In this document: in pieces, positions 13,459 to 33,068 of the stretch
How the letters are laid out: every line of letters starts with the position of its first letter
Position numbering within the stretch: position 1 is the stretch's first letter
NCBI GenBank assembly: GCA_963693365.1
Contig: CAVNZM010000017.1
Coordinates: 1,612,001 to 1,676,000, forward strand
DNA length: 64,000 nucleotides
Origin: Amoebidium appalachense
Lineage: Eukaryota; Ichthyosporea
Direction: 5' to 3'
The notes under the pieces: model-generated
Database searches by the model: none
The model's input: the letters and a program-made list of their open reading frames with translations, nothing else
What the model was told of the DNA's origin: nothing
Position numbers and translations under genes: made by a program

Positions 13459-14830
13459 ATGTCAGCCTCCTCCTTTCCCCTCACCTCTCTCCACGATGAC
13501 ATGCTCCTTGTTGTCCTCTCACATCTTCCCATTCGTGCACGTGTATGCCTGTTTCGTGTGTTCAAACACTGGCACAAACTGGTGAAAAAAACCCAGTTCA
13601 CCACCGCCTTTAGCGTTCGGCGAAAAAGCGATGATCACAACAAGCTGTGGAAGATATACTGCCGCGGCGCCATGGCTTGGGGAAGAGTCTTCAATAGAGT
13701 GACTATACCGCTTAATTTGCTTACACAGATACACCGAGATTTCAACCTACAAAACATGAGGCTGTTAAAGTTCCTCCAGTATTTTCCCCAGGTGGAGTTT
13801 CTCAAACTCTCTTTTGTGAACGTTCAAACCCTACACTTTCTAACCCACAGCCAGAACGCGCGAAACGTAAAGGTCCTATCCGTCGATGAATCGTACACAG
13901 ACGCGTTCGTGCTGGACCTCAGCCCACTGTCATCATTTCAAAAACTGGAGAGCTTCACGGTCGAATGGAGGGACATGGAGACTGAAGTCATCTGCTGGGA
14001 TGCGCTTGCATCTGTCCCTCTCAAGGCGTTACACGTAAAAGGGGGCCTGGATGATAATGCAGTCCGCCGCATCAGCAACCTCAAGACGATTGAGGAATTT
14101 TCGTTTTACAGCGGGGACATCACTCCTCTCCACTCACTAACAAGACTTTCATCTTTGGCATGTTATGGCGATGGGTTACCGGCATCGCTTGCCCCGTGGC
14201 CACAACTAACCAGGTCATTGTAACCGATGAGGTATACGGGTTCTGACGGCGCTCTCGTTTTCCTTCGCACAATTTCTACCGCACCACAACTGGAGATTGC
14301 GGAGCTGGGCAACATCGAGTGGGAGGGACCGGCGGACTTGTTGCCCCTTTCTGTTTGCACGAATTTGAGGATCCTCTCTTTTGCAGAGCAGGAAAACGAC
14401 GAGGAGAATCGGCCCTTACAAACGTATAATCTCGCCGCCCTTTCATCCTGCACAAAACTTGAAGCAGTCCGCCTGAATATTCTGTACAGCGCTTTGAACG
14501 ACATTTCGGGTCTCAGTTCATGCACACGGCTAACGGAGCTACAAGTGGAACATGCGCAAGGAATCACCGACCTATCATGTCTTGCATCATGCAAGAACCT
14601 ACGGGTGGTAGAACTTCACAATGCAAGTGCGCTGAACGACTTTTCCTGCCTCTCAGCGTGCAAACGACTCAAGCGATGCGTTGTTAGCAAGGCGCCCCGG
14701 CAAAGATATCTCGCAAGTGAGTGAGTGTCCATCGCTAGAAGAGGTGGACTTGAAGGATGCACGGAGGTATCTGTGGAGATTTAGAAAAGCTTGTTGTAGG
14801 AACTTGCAACCGTTTTGGATGAGCAGATCA
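13459..14830 (+). pseudogene. F-box/LRR-type gene, copy B, nonsense and frameshifts
   Basis: Starts MSASSFPLTSLHDDM, with the F-box segment LVVLSHLPIRARVCLF. Conserved text LSFVNVQTLHFL and LSVDESYTDA follows. An in-frame TAA at 14221-14223 interrupts it; the same frame resumes (from about 14227) with APQLEIAELGNIEWEG and further LRR-like units. Near 14697 one base has been gained or two lost; the C-terminal homology continues in another frame (ISQVSECPSLEEVD). A further one-base loss near 14752 breaks the last repeat (GGACTTGAAGG versus GGACTTTGAAGG in copy A). Three independent lesions make this a pseudogene rather than a sequencing artefact. It is more degraded than copies A and C. Confidence 0.8.
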
Positions 14831-14931
14831 GAACCATGCCATGTGAGAATTTCTGGATCGCTATTTGCATACTGGTGTTACGGTTTCTGAGCCCGGTATG
14901 CACTACTATGATATGTATATATATCGCGAGG

Positions 14932-14933
<2 letters not shown>

Positions 14934-14995
<62 letters not shown>
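14934..14995. repeat. (TA)n microsatellite
   Basis: About 31 TA units just downstream of F-box copy B. A T-then-G homopolymer block follows at about 15085-15151. No gene is seen between here and 16.0 kb. Confidence 0.95.
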
Positions 14996-14997
<2 letters not shown>

Positions 14998-15354
14998 TTT
15001 CTTTACCGCAATGTCGGGGTTCGAAGTCAGACTCTGTAGCGCGTTAGGGCTACATGTTCCGATAAGGCTTTTCGGAACGACTTGTTTTTTTTTTTGTTTT
15101 TTTTTTCTTTTTTGGGGGGGGGGGGGGGGGGGGGGGGAGGGGGGGGGGGGGAAGGATAAAGATGAGGTTGTAATTAGTTTTAGTACCGTAGCTCTAAGAA
15201 GTTGAGACATGCACGTATACTGGATTGGTTTAGTGGAAGTGACCTCTCTTCTAGCTATTTGATTGGCGTGCTGCGCATCACCTGCGCACCATCGTTTTGT
15301 TGGCAGCAAGGTACAGATGCGCCATATGGCGTCCTCCTTCTGTGTGCTTGTGAA

Positions 15355-15505
15355 TGGAAGTGTGCACACGTGTGTGCATGTGCGTGCGCGTGCATGCGTG
15401 CCTGTGTGTGTGTGTGTGTGCATGCATCTGTGTGTGTGTGTCTATTTATAAATTAGTGCCCGTGTGTGTGTGCGCATGTGTGTGTGTGTGCGCGCGCACG
15501 CGTGG

Positions 15506-15546
<41 letters not shown>

Positions 15547-15603
15547 CGCGCGTATCATAGTGTGTTTGTGTGTGTGTGTTTGCGTATGTTTTTTCTTCTT
15601 CTT

Positions 15604-15646
<43 letters not shown>

Positions 15647-15823
15647 GCGCGTGTGCATGCGCGTGTGTGTGCGTGTGTGCATGTGTATCATAATGTGTGT
15701 GTGCGTGCGTTTGCGAATGTGTATTTTTTTTTGTGTGTGTGTGTGTGTCGTTACAGTGTGTGTACCGTATCTGTACACGTGTGTGTGTGTGTGTGTGTGT
15801 GTGCCATGTGTGTGTGCGCGCGC

Positions 15824-15892
<69 letters not shown>

Positions 15893-15985
15893 GTGTGTGT
15901 GTTTGTGTGTGTGTGTGTGCGTGTACTCGTGTGTGCCCGTGCGTGCGTATGTGCACGGACCGTGTGTGTGTGTTGTGTATATGTA
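15355..15985 (+). repeat. cryptic (TG)n region
   Basis: Interrupted TG/CG dinucleotide repeats with a pure stretch at about 15831-15891 and CG-rich islands (15484-15500, 15537-15552). The open frames across it are repeat translations. Confidence 0.9.
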
Positions 15986-16021
15986 TGTCCTGCAGAGATA
16001 CTACAGTGGGGGAGGAAAGGA

Positions 16022-16358
16022 GGGCCCAACCACAACGGCTGAGTCAACTTGCTCCGGGTAAAAATATTCTGCAAAAAGCGCAGAATTATCCCGTAAAAGC
16101 ACAATCACTCTGCCTCTAGCAGAACTATTCTGCTTTTAGCAGAATAATGGTATTCTGCTTTTGGCAGAATTATAAGGCTTTCGACAGTAGAATAAATCTG
16201 CCAAAAGGAGATTGATTCTGCTGTTTGCAGAATAGATTCTGCTGTTTGCAGAATAATTCTGCTTTTAGCAGAACCGTTGAATTCTGCGCTTGCAGAATAA
16301 TTCTGCTTTCTGCAGAATAATGCTGCTGGTAGCAAGTTGACTCGGATGTGGTTGGGCC
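16022..16358. mobile_element. palindrome-array foldback element with terminal inverted repeats
   Basis: The ends are inverted repeats: 16022-16055 (ggcccaaccacaacggctga and following bases) against 16329-16358, which reads nearly the same on the other strand, with a shared gagtcaacttgct core. Between them lie about ten short palindromes of the form attctgc-N3/5-gcagaat, among them two identical copies of attctgctgtttgcagaat. There is no coding capacity. It resembles a MITE or foldback element in form, but an interior made of repeated small hairpins is unusual. I could not identify a clean target-site duplication. Confidence 0.7.
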
Positions 16359-16746
16359 ATAAAATGGGAAAGACGAGAGAGAAAAGGTGTCCAGAGAAGG
16401 CCTCCCCCCCTCCCCCCCCCCCCCCTCCCCCTCCCTTCCCTCCTCCCCTCCCTCCGGCCACCTCTCCCTACGTGTAAAGTTGTAATCCTTATGGCTTCGC
16501 TCGTGTTTGAGGCTGGAAAATACGTGGAAAGTAATTCGAACGGTTGTGACCTACACGTTCTAATACACTGAGCCATGCCAATGGTTAACATGCCGCTGTA
16601 AAAGTTTTTACAATGCGTAGACTAAACTATCGAGTCTTGCGGATGGCGTAACATCAAACGGCAAGCATTTGAAGGCAATAGAGCCGTTTGAACTTGGGAT
16701 TTTGCATGACTATGTCGGTTAAACCATGATGTGCGTGTGCCCATGA

Positions 16747-16778
<32 letters not shown>

Positions 16779-17103
16779 ACCCCTCGGCCCTCTTCCCCAC
16801 AGAGCCCCTCCACCAGGTCCTGGACCCACCCTTATACCTACTTCCCTCGTGCGCATGCAAAATACACACGGCCAAATGATTAAGAATAAGCACACACATG
16901 TGCACACACACAAGCACACACACGTGCACACACACCCACACACGCACACATCCACACGCACGCAACCGCAGGCACGCACAAACACACGCCCACAGGCACG
17001 CACGCACACCCGCCCGCCCGCCCGCCCACCCGCCCGCGCGCACGCACGCTCGCACACACGCACGCACCCGCACGTGCGCGCACACGCACACACACACACA
17101 CAC

Positions 17104-17153
<50 letters not shown>

Positions 17154-18064
17154 TATATATATATATATATACGCACGCATGCACGCACACACACACACAC
17201 ACACACGGCACCCACGCAACGCATGCACACACGCACACACACACGCGCGCACACTCACACGCACACACGCACATGTGTGGAGTCGTGTGGACATGCACAC
17301 CAACATACCCCAAACAACAGAAACCTTTGCAATTGCATCATTCGTTCCCGGCATGCAATACATTATATTGTATGCATTTACTGTGTGTTCTCGGGGCGGC
17401 AGGCCACGGGCACTGAGCTAGCACGGGTCTGCAGATGCCATCCGTTCTGCATGCATATGCATCATATGGAACAACTGGGTTAACCCCTGGTGGTACCGGC
17501 ACACTTCGTATTGGTTGGTGAACACATTAGTGTACACATGTGTAATACATCTACATAGACATAACCGTTGCTGCCCTCTTTTAATCAGAAACCCCCCTCC
17601 CCCCCTCCCCCTCCCCCCCCCCCCCCCCCCCCCCCTTCCCCCTCTAGATCTCCCCCGAGGCGAGATCTCCCCCCCCGGCCCCGGGGGGTACCCACGCCAC
17701 ACATGCACACAGTCATACGCACAGACACACAAACACACAAACAATTAATTTCAACTTACCCGGCAAACACTCCCTCCTCCCCTTCCTCCCTCCCCCCTCC
17801 CCCCCCCTCCCAGCTGGAACCCCACATCCCAAGTATTATCCCCCTCCCCCCTCCCCTTCCTCTTCCCCCCCCCCCCCCCTCCCCCCCCCCCCTAGCCCCG
17901 GGGGGGGTACCCACACCGCACATGCACAATGTCATACGCACAGACACACAAACACACAAACAAAACAATTTCCGAAACAAACCCGGCAACCGGCTCTCCC
18001 CCTCTCTCCCCCCCCCCCTCCCCCCCCCCCCTCGCCCGCGGCCGGGGAGGGGGGGGGAGGAGAG

Positions 18065-18104
<40 letters not shown>

Positions 18105-18171
18105 CACACACAACACGCGCATATACACACACACACACCGTGAAGCACACAAACACATAGAACACCATATA
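16359..18171. repeat. low-complexity spacer
   Basis: Holds C-rich tracts (16404-16460, 16750-16778, 17600-17640, 17860-18020), cryptic CA/CG repeats at 16880-17275 with a short (TA)n, and a G run at 18070-18101. Two similar segments, near 17696-17745 and 17910-17962, share gtacccacaccgcacatgca-type text, suggesting a local duplication of about 215 bases. No gene is seen. Confidence 0.7.
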
Positions 18172-18239
18172 AGGGAGCGTTGATTTTGAAACTGGGGAGG
18201 GGGTAGTAGAAAGTTTCGGGGGGTAAGGGGGTCGTGGGT

Positions 18240-18272
<33 letters not shown>

Positions 18273-18450
18273 ATATGTGAACATATAGTACTATATAGAA
18301 GTTATAGTACTATATAAGAGCCTGGCCGGGGTGGTGGGGTAGTTTAGGGGGGGGGGGGGGGGGTACCCGCCACCCCGTGAGAGGTTGGGGGGGAGCCCCC
18401 CCTAAACTTGCTACTACCCCCCCCCCCTGGCTTCAAAATCAATGCTCCCT
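18172..18450. mobile_element. MITE-like element with terminal inverted repeats of about 50 bp
   Basis: The left end agggagcgttgattttgaaa (18172) continues through a G-rich stretch to gtagtagaaagttt. The right end, read on the minus strand from 18450, gives agggagcattgattttgaag, then G-rich sequence and gtagtagcaagttt. The interior holds two copies of tatagtactatata and C/G runs. There is no coding capacity. An exact target-site duplication is not obvious. Confidence 0.65.
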
Positions 18451-18896
18451 AACAAACTTGGCAAACACAGCCGCTGTGCAAACACACACCCGGGAGGGGC
18501 CCAGGCCTTCTCTCCAAAGCAAGCAACTTCACCACTGCCCCAGGGTCACACCGTCACACACGTGTTCGTTTATTAAGGTAGCCTTAACCTGCCTGAAGGT
18601 GACATGGCACACTGTCCCTTTTTTGTAAAGTTCCAAAAGAAAGACAATTGCCATATAAAGGTAAGGGACGTGACGTCACATAAATGTCATAGTGACGTGA
18701 TATGACGTCATGGCATTTACAGCCTTTCATTTTGTATCCAAGCGTGTACAAGGTACATGTCATGTCACAAAGCTCGCTCAGCTATAAAATTGTTTTCGTG
18801 AAGTTTTTTAAACTCATTTGGCAAAATCAGCTCTCTTATGTTAGCTCTCCCATACTAGATCATCACATTCCCAGCTGATGTTCATGCATAGCAAAG

Positions 18897-20267
18897 ATGA
18901 TACTAGACTCTTCCTTTCCTCTGGACTCTCTCCACGATGATATGCTCCTTGTTGTTCTCTCACACCTTCCCTTGTGTGCACGCGTATGCCTGTCACGTGT
19001 GTGCAAACGCTGGCACAAACTGGTGCACAAAACCCACTTCACCACCCCCTTCTACCTTCGGAAGGTGTGCGAGGATCATGACAAGCGATACAATGTGTAC
19101 TACAGCGCCGCAAAGGCTTGGGGTAAGAATTTCACGAGTGTTAACATGGGGTTGAACATGTTAGCGAAATACCACCCCGATGTCGACACACAAAACATGA
19201 GGCTTTCAGAACTCCTCCAATGCTTCCCCCAGTTGGAATCCCTCGAGCTCCATTTTGTGAATCGCCAAACCCTGAATACGCTGTCCCAAAACAAGAACGC
19301 GCGAAACGTGCGGGAACTATATGTGGATGAGTACTTTGCGGATGCAGGATTGCTGGACATCTGTCCGCTGTCTTGTTTTCAAAATATGAGGAGGTTCTCG
19401 ATCGAGTGGAATGAGTATCAAACTGAATTTGTAGGTTGATCTGTGCTTGCGTCTCTTCCCCTATTAAAGGCGCTACACATTATTGGGGACATGGATGATG
19501 CTACATCATACATCATATGCGGCATCGAGGGGATTGAGGAGTTGTCGTTTAACTGTGGGAACATGACTCCCCTACAAACATTAACACGACTTTCATCCCT
19601 GAGTTGTTCTGTCGAGGGACTCCCGGCATCGCTTGCCCCGTGGCCACAACTAACTAAGCTCTTTGTGTGTGTTGACACGGATGGAGACGATACTCTCTCT
19701 TCCCTTCGCTTTCTTTCTACCTCACCACAACTCGAGGTCGCAAAACTGAGCAACATCGTCTGGGAGGGACCACCGGATCTATCACCCCTCTCGGCTTGTA
19801 CCAATTTGAGAATTCTCGTTCTTGATGAGATAATCAACGAAAGGAATGAGAACCAAAACCCACGAACATATAATCTCGCTGCCCTGTCATCCTGTACAAA
19901 ACTCGAAGTGGTTCGCTTGGCGTTGTCCGACACCCTAAACGATTTATCGGGTCTGAGTGTGTGCACACTGCTTAAGGAGCTACGAGTCCAAGATGCGGGA
20001 GTAGTAACCGACATAACTTGTCTTGCATCGTGCAGAAATTTACGTGTGATCGAACTTCACAACGCATACATGTTGAGCGACGTTTCTTGCTTGTCAGCAT
20101 GCAAACGGCTCAGGCGGTGTGTTGTCAAGGAAGCGCCCATTAGTGATGTTTCGTTTGTCAAGGAATGCCCAGCTCTGAGGGAGGTGAACTTTGAAGGATG
20201 CACGGAGGTGCCTGATCTCGACGAGGTGCTGGAACAGTTGTTTCCGAACGTTTCCATAGTGGATTAA
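18897..20267 (+). pseudogene. F-box/LRR-type gene, copy C, single nonsense codon
   Basis: Starts MILDSSFPLDSLHDDM, with F-box segment LSHLPLCARVCLSRVCKRWH. The frame stays open for 457 codons to TAA 20265-20267 except for TGA at 19437-19439. At that position copies A and B read TGG (tryptophan, in CWD), so a G-to-A change made the stop. The C-terminal part has units of about 23 residues (CTNLRILVLDE, CTKLEVVRLAL, CRNLRVIELHNAYMLSDVS), an LRR-like array. An intact copy would be an SCF substrate adaptor. This is the least damaged copy. It could be a very recent pseudogene, an allele, or a truncated 180-residue F-box protein. Confidence 0.72.
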
Positions 20268-22053
20268 GGCGGAAACATGGCATGATAGGCATTTGTGGTT
20301 TGGTAGCTGTACGAAGCTTCAGTTGGTTTGTGGCCCGTATCACACTAACATTTGTACCAAGTTGCTGTGTATCTACTTTTGGTGGACTAAGTGCTTTAAG
20401 GATTTGCAATTTCCAAGGATATTGAAGTGGGGAGCGAAAAAAAGATTTATTGTCGGGTTGTTTGTTGATTGTTTCGGTTAGTAAGTGCTCACAAGAGCCT
20501 ACCACTCTTGTAACAAGGTTTGTTTTTTTGACAGACATAACATGTTATCATAAAGAGTATTATCCGCCTGTCTGTCACAAGTTGTTATGCTCACGGAATG
20601 GTTCTGCTGTGACAGGCTTTCGTTAGCGTGAACACTTACCGCTGTGTATGTATGCCTTGCGATTGATGATTTTGTGCTTTTTTGAATTATGACATTGGTT
20701 TTAAAGTTGAGTAGGCGAATAGGCTTACGAAAAGAAAGGAATTCTGCACCTTGGTTTATGTCACGTAGCGTCTTGAACTTACTTGTGTTGAGGTGGAGGA
20801 GGCCAGATGCCCCGAAACAGAGAGAAGAGGGGGGAGAGGGAAAGGGGAGAAGTCTAGGAGGTAGCAGAGATTGATTAATTAAGGAGGGAAAAGGAGAGAA
20901 ATGCGATGAAAGCTCTCAGCAGCGCGTTGGAGAAAAAGACTGGTTCATTGTTATCAATCCCTCACTTTCATCAATGTAGGAACTTGTTACGTTTTAAACT
21001 CTCCCTGTCCCGCCCCTCCCCTTCCCCCTCCCCACGGCCCACACGCCCGCAACCCCTCCCTCCCCCCTACCCGCCCAAATCCAACCCCTTCCCCTCCGGG
21101 GCAGCCTCCGAGGTCCCTTTTCCAAATTTTTCTCCCTTCCTTCTTTCCTTGATAGCTCTTTCTCGCTCATTTCCTTCATGTTCTTTTTCGCGGGGCCTGT
21201 GTGTGTGTGCAGTTTTCTATGGCCACATCAAGTGAAGTCTGCTGAACCGGGGGATGCCCAAGCGGGCAAAGTTGTTGGTCACCAAGGACTGGTTGAATGG
21301 GCGTGGTGGAGGAGGGGGCAAGAGGAGGAGAGATTTGTGGACTCCGAGTATAGATCATCGATCGAAGGGCCAAACATGAGCAGCAGAATGAACTTCAAGT
21401 TGCCCCCGAGCCAAATTACAGTGATTCTTTAGGAGAAAGTCTCTGCTTTCTTTTTATTAGCAATAATGAAAAGCTCGTAGCTAACTAGAAGAATTTCCTA
21501 CAACAAAACCATGGCATCCTGGTCATGTTTCCAGTGCATGGACTTGGCGATGGAACACATTGGTTCCTTGCGATCGCCGTCTTCTGTCAACGAATAGTCT
21601 CTTACATGTTTACTCACAGACATTGATATTGAGCCAAATAATGACGTCACATTTAAGCGCTACTACGCTAGATTATGTAACTTAGGCAAGTGGCGCTATA
21701 CCACAGAGGGCCGCGATCGGCCCCGGGACACGAAAGCAGATATCGATGTTGGACACGAAAGCAGATATCGATGTTGGGGTGATGTTTTCTGAGGGCCTTT
21801 TGGGGAGTAAAGCATTGTGAAGTTCTTCCCTCCACTAATCTATTTTTGTATGTTTTTAGTAACATTTGTTGATGTTTGTGGGTTTCAAGAAATCCCATGG
21901 TGTGTGCGCTACATTCAACAGTAAAATGCCCAGTTTAAGCCTTTGAGTTCATAGACAGACACCTGGCGGGCCAAACAGGTTGTTGAGGTTCATTCATGTC
22001 TCTGTGGTAAAAGTTGTCATAGAGTTGTGCTTATACAAGAAAACGCTGCCAAG
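20268..22053. other. spacer between F-box copy C and the next gene
   Basis: Mostly complex sequence without convincing genes. A 61-codon basic frame at 20689-20874 is not supported (see rejected items). A 25-bp unit, ggacacgaaagcagatatcg plus atgtt, occurs twice in tandem at 21726-21775. The interval 20980-21180 is pyrimidine-rich. Promoter elements of the downstream gene probably lie in 21.4-22.05 kb. Confidence 0.5.
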
Positions 22054-29377
<7,324 letters not shown>

Positions 29378-29946
29378 ATGTTGGAGTCGGTCTGCATTGA
29401 GCCCCACACCCACCCAACCGAATACCACCGTGTTATCATTATCCATCTAACCAACCAATCAAAATCGATCGAAATTAACATCTGCATAAACCCCCCTACA
29501 CACCTCTCTTCCGCCTTTCATTACGATCAATCGGCTAATCGGAAAGTGGTTGCGATAATCGGAGAATCCATTTCCCAGGAATTATATTTCCAAATTTTGG
29601 AATCGTGTGCACGGGTTGGCGCATCCTGTGTCCTTGTGTCCGGCCCGGGGGGTTTCGGAAATTCCATCGTTATGCTCTACAAAATGATGGAATACGACTA
29701 CCCGGAAATTCTGTTGACCCCCCCACGCAGTCCCTCTAAGGTGCAAAAATTGCGGAAAGTCAATGTGGGCGAAATGTTGGAAATTTCGGAAGACGGAAAC
29801 ACGGCATTGGATCGGGCTGAGCGCCGAATCCAGCGTCTTTTTTTTGGATGGCCCGTTACTAATTATAGACGGCCCACCGACTGTGGATGCCCGGCTTGCC
29901 GGCCTGGCAAGGCTCTACCTGCAGGTGAGTGCGTGACTACCCCCCC

Positions 29947-29977
<31 letters not shown>

Positions 29978-30380
29978 ACACACACCCGTTAAAAAAGAAA
30001 CAAAAAAAAAAGAAACCCCTTGGCCTCTCCTGTCAGTTTCTGTTCCTTGCTGTTTTCGATTTACCCCCAAATGTCTCCCCGTGTTTTCCCAGCCATTTTT
30101 CTCTTTGTTGCTCCCCCCCCCCCCCCCCCCCCCCCCCCCAAACCCCGGGGGGGGGGACCTGATGATTGCATATTGATCCACGGGGGGCCAGCAGATGAAA
30201 GGGGGAGGGGTCAGGGCCAGGGAGGGAGAGGGAGACGGAAAGAGTGAGGGAGTGAGTGAGGGAGGCAGGGAGACAAGGAGGGAGGGAGAGGAGGAGGCAG
30301 AGAATACCAGACTGAAATGAGGGAGGGAGGCGGGGGGTTGGAGGTGGCCCCCCCCCCCCCCCCCCCCACACACACACCCG

Positions 30381-30478
<98 letters not shown>

Positions 30479-30635
30479 ACCACCACGACTACCACAAACT
30501 TAACTTCCAAGTTACTCCATACCACATACCACATTCCATACATCCCCCCCCCCCCCCCCCTCGACACACGCACGCACACACGCACGCACGCACACACACA
30601 CACACTCACTCACTCACACATACACGCACACACAT

Positions 30636-30722
<87 letters not shown>

Positions 30723-31267
30723 CGCTGGGCTCTGGGGGTGTGCTGGGTGGTCCGCTGTGGGCCCACCCACCTGCCCGACACCCTTCTGGCTCCTTCCACC
30801 TTCACCACGTGGGCAAGTGCAATGAGTTCATTACATACGGCTAAACATTGATCCTCCCCTCCCCCCCCCCCCCCTCCCCTTCTCCCCCCTCCCTCCCCCT
30901 CCCCCCTATTCGCTTAGACACTATCATTTTCTCTCTCTCTCTCTTTCTTCCCTCCCCCCTCCCCCCCTCCCCCTCATTCTCTCTTCCTCCTCCTCCCCCC
31001 CCCCCCCCCCCCCGTCCTCCGCCAACCCCTATCCCTCTTTCTTTTCTCCCCTTCCCCCTTTAATTTACCAACTCCTCCAGTTAGACGCTCTCTGTCTCTG
31101 CAGAATTTGCCAATGATAAAGTGTGTGGGTGCGTGTGGCCACACACAATGTGTACTGTGTGTGTGTACGATTTAACGTTTGGGAACATGTACAACTCAGA
31201 TACATTGTGGAACAAGTTGTTCAGCAATATGTGCTTGGAGATTAATGGTATGGACATATTTGTATAG
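29378..31267 (+). CDS. unrecognised protein with two Cys clusters
   Basis: I do not recognise this protein. Exon 29378-29924 (donor GCAG|GTGAGT) joins in phase to exon 31104-31267 (acceptor tctctgcag), giving 711 nt and 236 residues. The first exon starts MLESVCIEPHTHPTEYHRV. Its middle reads KVVAIIGESISQELYFQIL and CVLVSGPGGFGNSIVMLYKM, which alternates strands, glycine turns and helices like a Rossmann-type fold. The tail of exon 1 carries DCGCPACRPG and the last exon starts FANDKVCGCVWPHTMCTVCV, so six cysteines could bind metal. The ATG follows an acceptor-like ctctctcag, so an upstream exon is possible. A possible middle exon at 30721-30800 was left out because it does not preserve a long frame. 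The 3' end faces the broken paralogue on the minus strand. Confidence 0.5.
30350..30720 (+). repeat. (CA)n tracts in the intron of the two-exon gene
   Basis: A C run at 30350-30367 is followed by (CA)n at about 30381-30477. A second C run (30543-30560) is followed by interrupted and then pure (CA)n at 30643-30720. Both show the C-run-then-CA order seen through the window. Confidence 0.9.
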
Positions 31268-31791
31268 GAGACTCGATCACAAATGCTTAGCAGCATTCGT
31301 ACTTGATATTATACGAAGTGTTCGGAAATACGAAAAACGAGCTTTTAGTTGCAACTAAATCACGTCCCGTCTAAAGTACATATTTTTTCAATACCGGCAT
31401 GCCATGTGGTGCGTTTCTTTCCAACCGTATACCTAATATAGTACCGAATGAAGAGTTGAATTTTTCTTTCTATTGATTTATTCAGCCAATAGAGGTGTAG
31501 GTACGTGTCAGGAGGCAGGAGAAAGACTTTGTGAATTATTCACTAGTAAGTGCATGTGTTTAGTTGACACTGCATGAAAATCAATAATGTTCAGAATGGT
31601 GACTAATGAATAATAAATGTAAAAAGATAATTCAACAAAAAAATTGAAAAGTATTCATATTCCTACCTTTTTTGTGTTATAAAAAAATATTGACGCGCAA
31701 AAGCTACCCGTCCCGTCTACGTTTGGCTAATCGCGCGATCGCTCGAAAATTTATTAGTCGATACATAATTTTTTTTTAGACTGCAATATAT

Positions 31792-31839
<48 letters not shown>

Positions 31840-31943
31840 GATATAATTTTTTTTTGAATATTTAGTTGTTTGTGTATATAAGGTAAATGGGGATACGGAG
31901 AGGGGGGTGGGGGGGTGGGGGTGGGGGGGAGGGGGGCAAACAC
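31268..31943. other. AT-rich spacer between convergent genes
   Basis: Complex AT-rich sequence (31268-31790), a C run at 31794-31837 and G-rich sequence to 31935. It should contain the 3' end of the plus-strand gene and the missing last exon of the minus-strand copy. I find no segment matching exon 4 of paralogue 1, so that copy is truncated or its last exon has moved. Confidence 0.5.
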
Positions 31944-32979
31944 CTTGGCCAGGCACTTCATGATGTCACCAACACACACATCCTCCTTCCCAAACTCCCA
32001 ATCGATGAACACGTGGTGTGGAAGGTTCGAGATCAGATCTCCGATCGATTGCAAGAAAATCTCTTCGTGGGTACCGACAACAAAATTCACCGCCCCAGCG
32101 CATGCGGCCGAAATGTGCGCGTTAGGACTCTTCTCCAGAAGGCTATTTTCGGATAGCCCATCATTCAGCAAAAACCCCACCAGTTTGGTCAGGACCACGG
32201 GGCGTCAGGTGAGTTTTCCTGGCTTTTTCTTTCCTGGACCCCCCTGAAACTCCGGATAGTAGAAAAGGTTTTCCGCGTTGGTGACGTGTTGGTATTCAAA
32301 ACATTGTAGAAGGGTGAGTGCAGGGTCAACTTTGGCATACTGTGCTTGAAAGCGACGCCCCGGATTGAAATATGTGCTCCATGGGCGAACAGCCACGAAC
32401 GGGCGAAATTCAGGATGGGGGGGGGGGGGGCTCAAACTCAGTCTCGATAATTGACACGTGACTCGTCCCCCCCAACTTACTGACATAGAACAGGCAGGGT
32501 TCATTGAATGGGTTTTGGTTCAGAAAATGTGCGACGCGTATCAGGTGTTGGTGGTGCTGGTGCCAGTTGGAGTACACTTTTACAGTAAAACCCCCCCTTC
32601 CTGACGCAATTTGCCTCTGAAATTCCCCGCATACTCGGCATTCTTCGAATTCCGTGTCGCACGGTGGGATGGGTGACGGGTTGCTGTGTGGGTAGTACTG
32701 CCCATCGAAATTGTTTCCTGATTGGGAGGAAAAGAATGGTAAGCATATAATTATTGGAAAGTGTGGATAATGAAAAATATCACATGTCCGTGAAAGAATG
32801 TCCCGAAATGTTAAGCAAATGCATGTATTACTCCTGGACTTCTGGGGGGGAAGGGAGGAGGGCGGGGGGGGGGGGTGGGGGGGGGGGGGGGGGGGGGGTG
32901 CAAATGGATGGCACTTCTAAAAGGATATGTCGTCTGGCCCACGGTCCACGATGTGTAGATGTACGTAGTATACACGCCC

Positions 32980-33068
<89 letters not shown>

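Noticed and set aside
16060-16330. CRISPR-like repeat array
   Set aside because: Units are palindromes with variable spacing and no unique spacers, and the genome is eukaryotic. It is better described as a foldback element.
20689-20874. Basic 61-codon frame slightly resembling ribosomal protein eL39
   Set aside because: Only a few residues (an N-x3-P-W pattern and WRR) fit, the conserved KRRHWRRTKL block is not intact, and the frame runs into purine-rich sequence. Chance is likely.
29378-29924. TRPM/SLOG (LSDAT) domain for CVLVSGPGGFGNSI
   Set aside because: Resemblance is limited to one glycine-rich turn; the rest of the domain and any channel region are absent.
30721-30843. Middle exon of the two-exon gene reading ALGSGGVLGGPLW or AGLWGCAGW
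   Set aside because: Neither frame keeps the phase from the 29924 donor without an early stop, while direct joining to 31104 is in phase.
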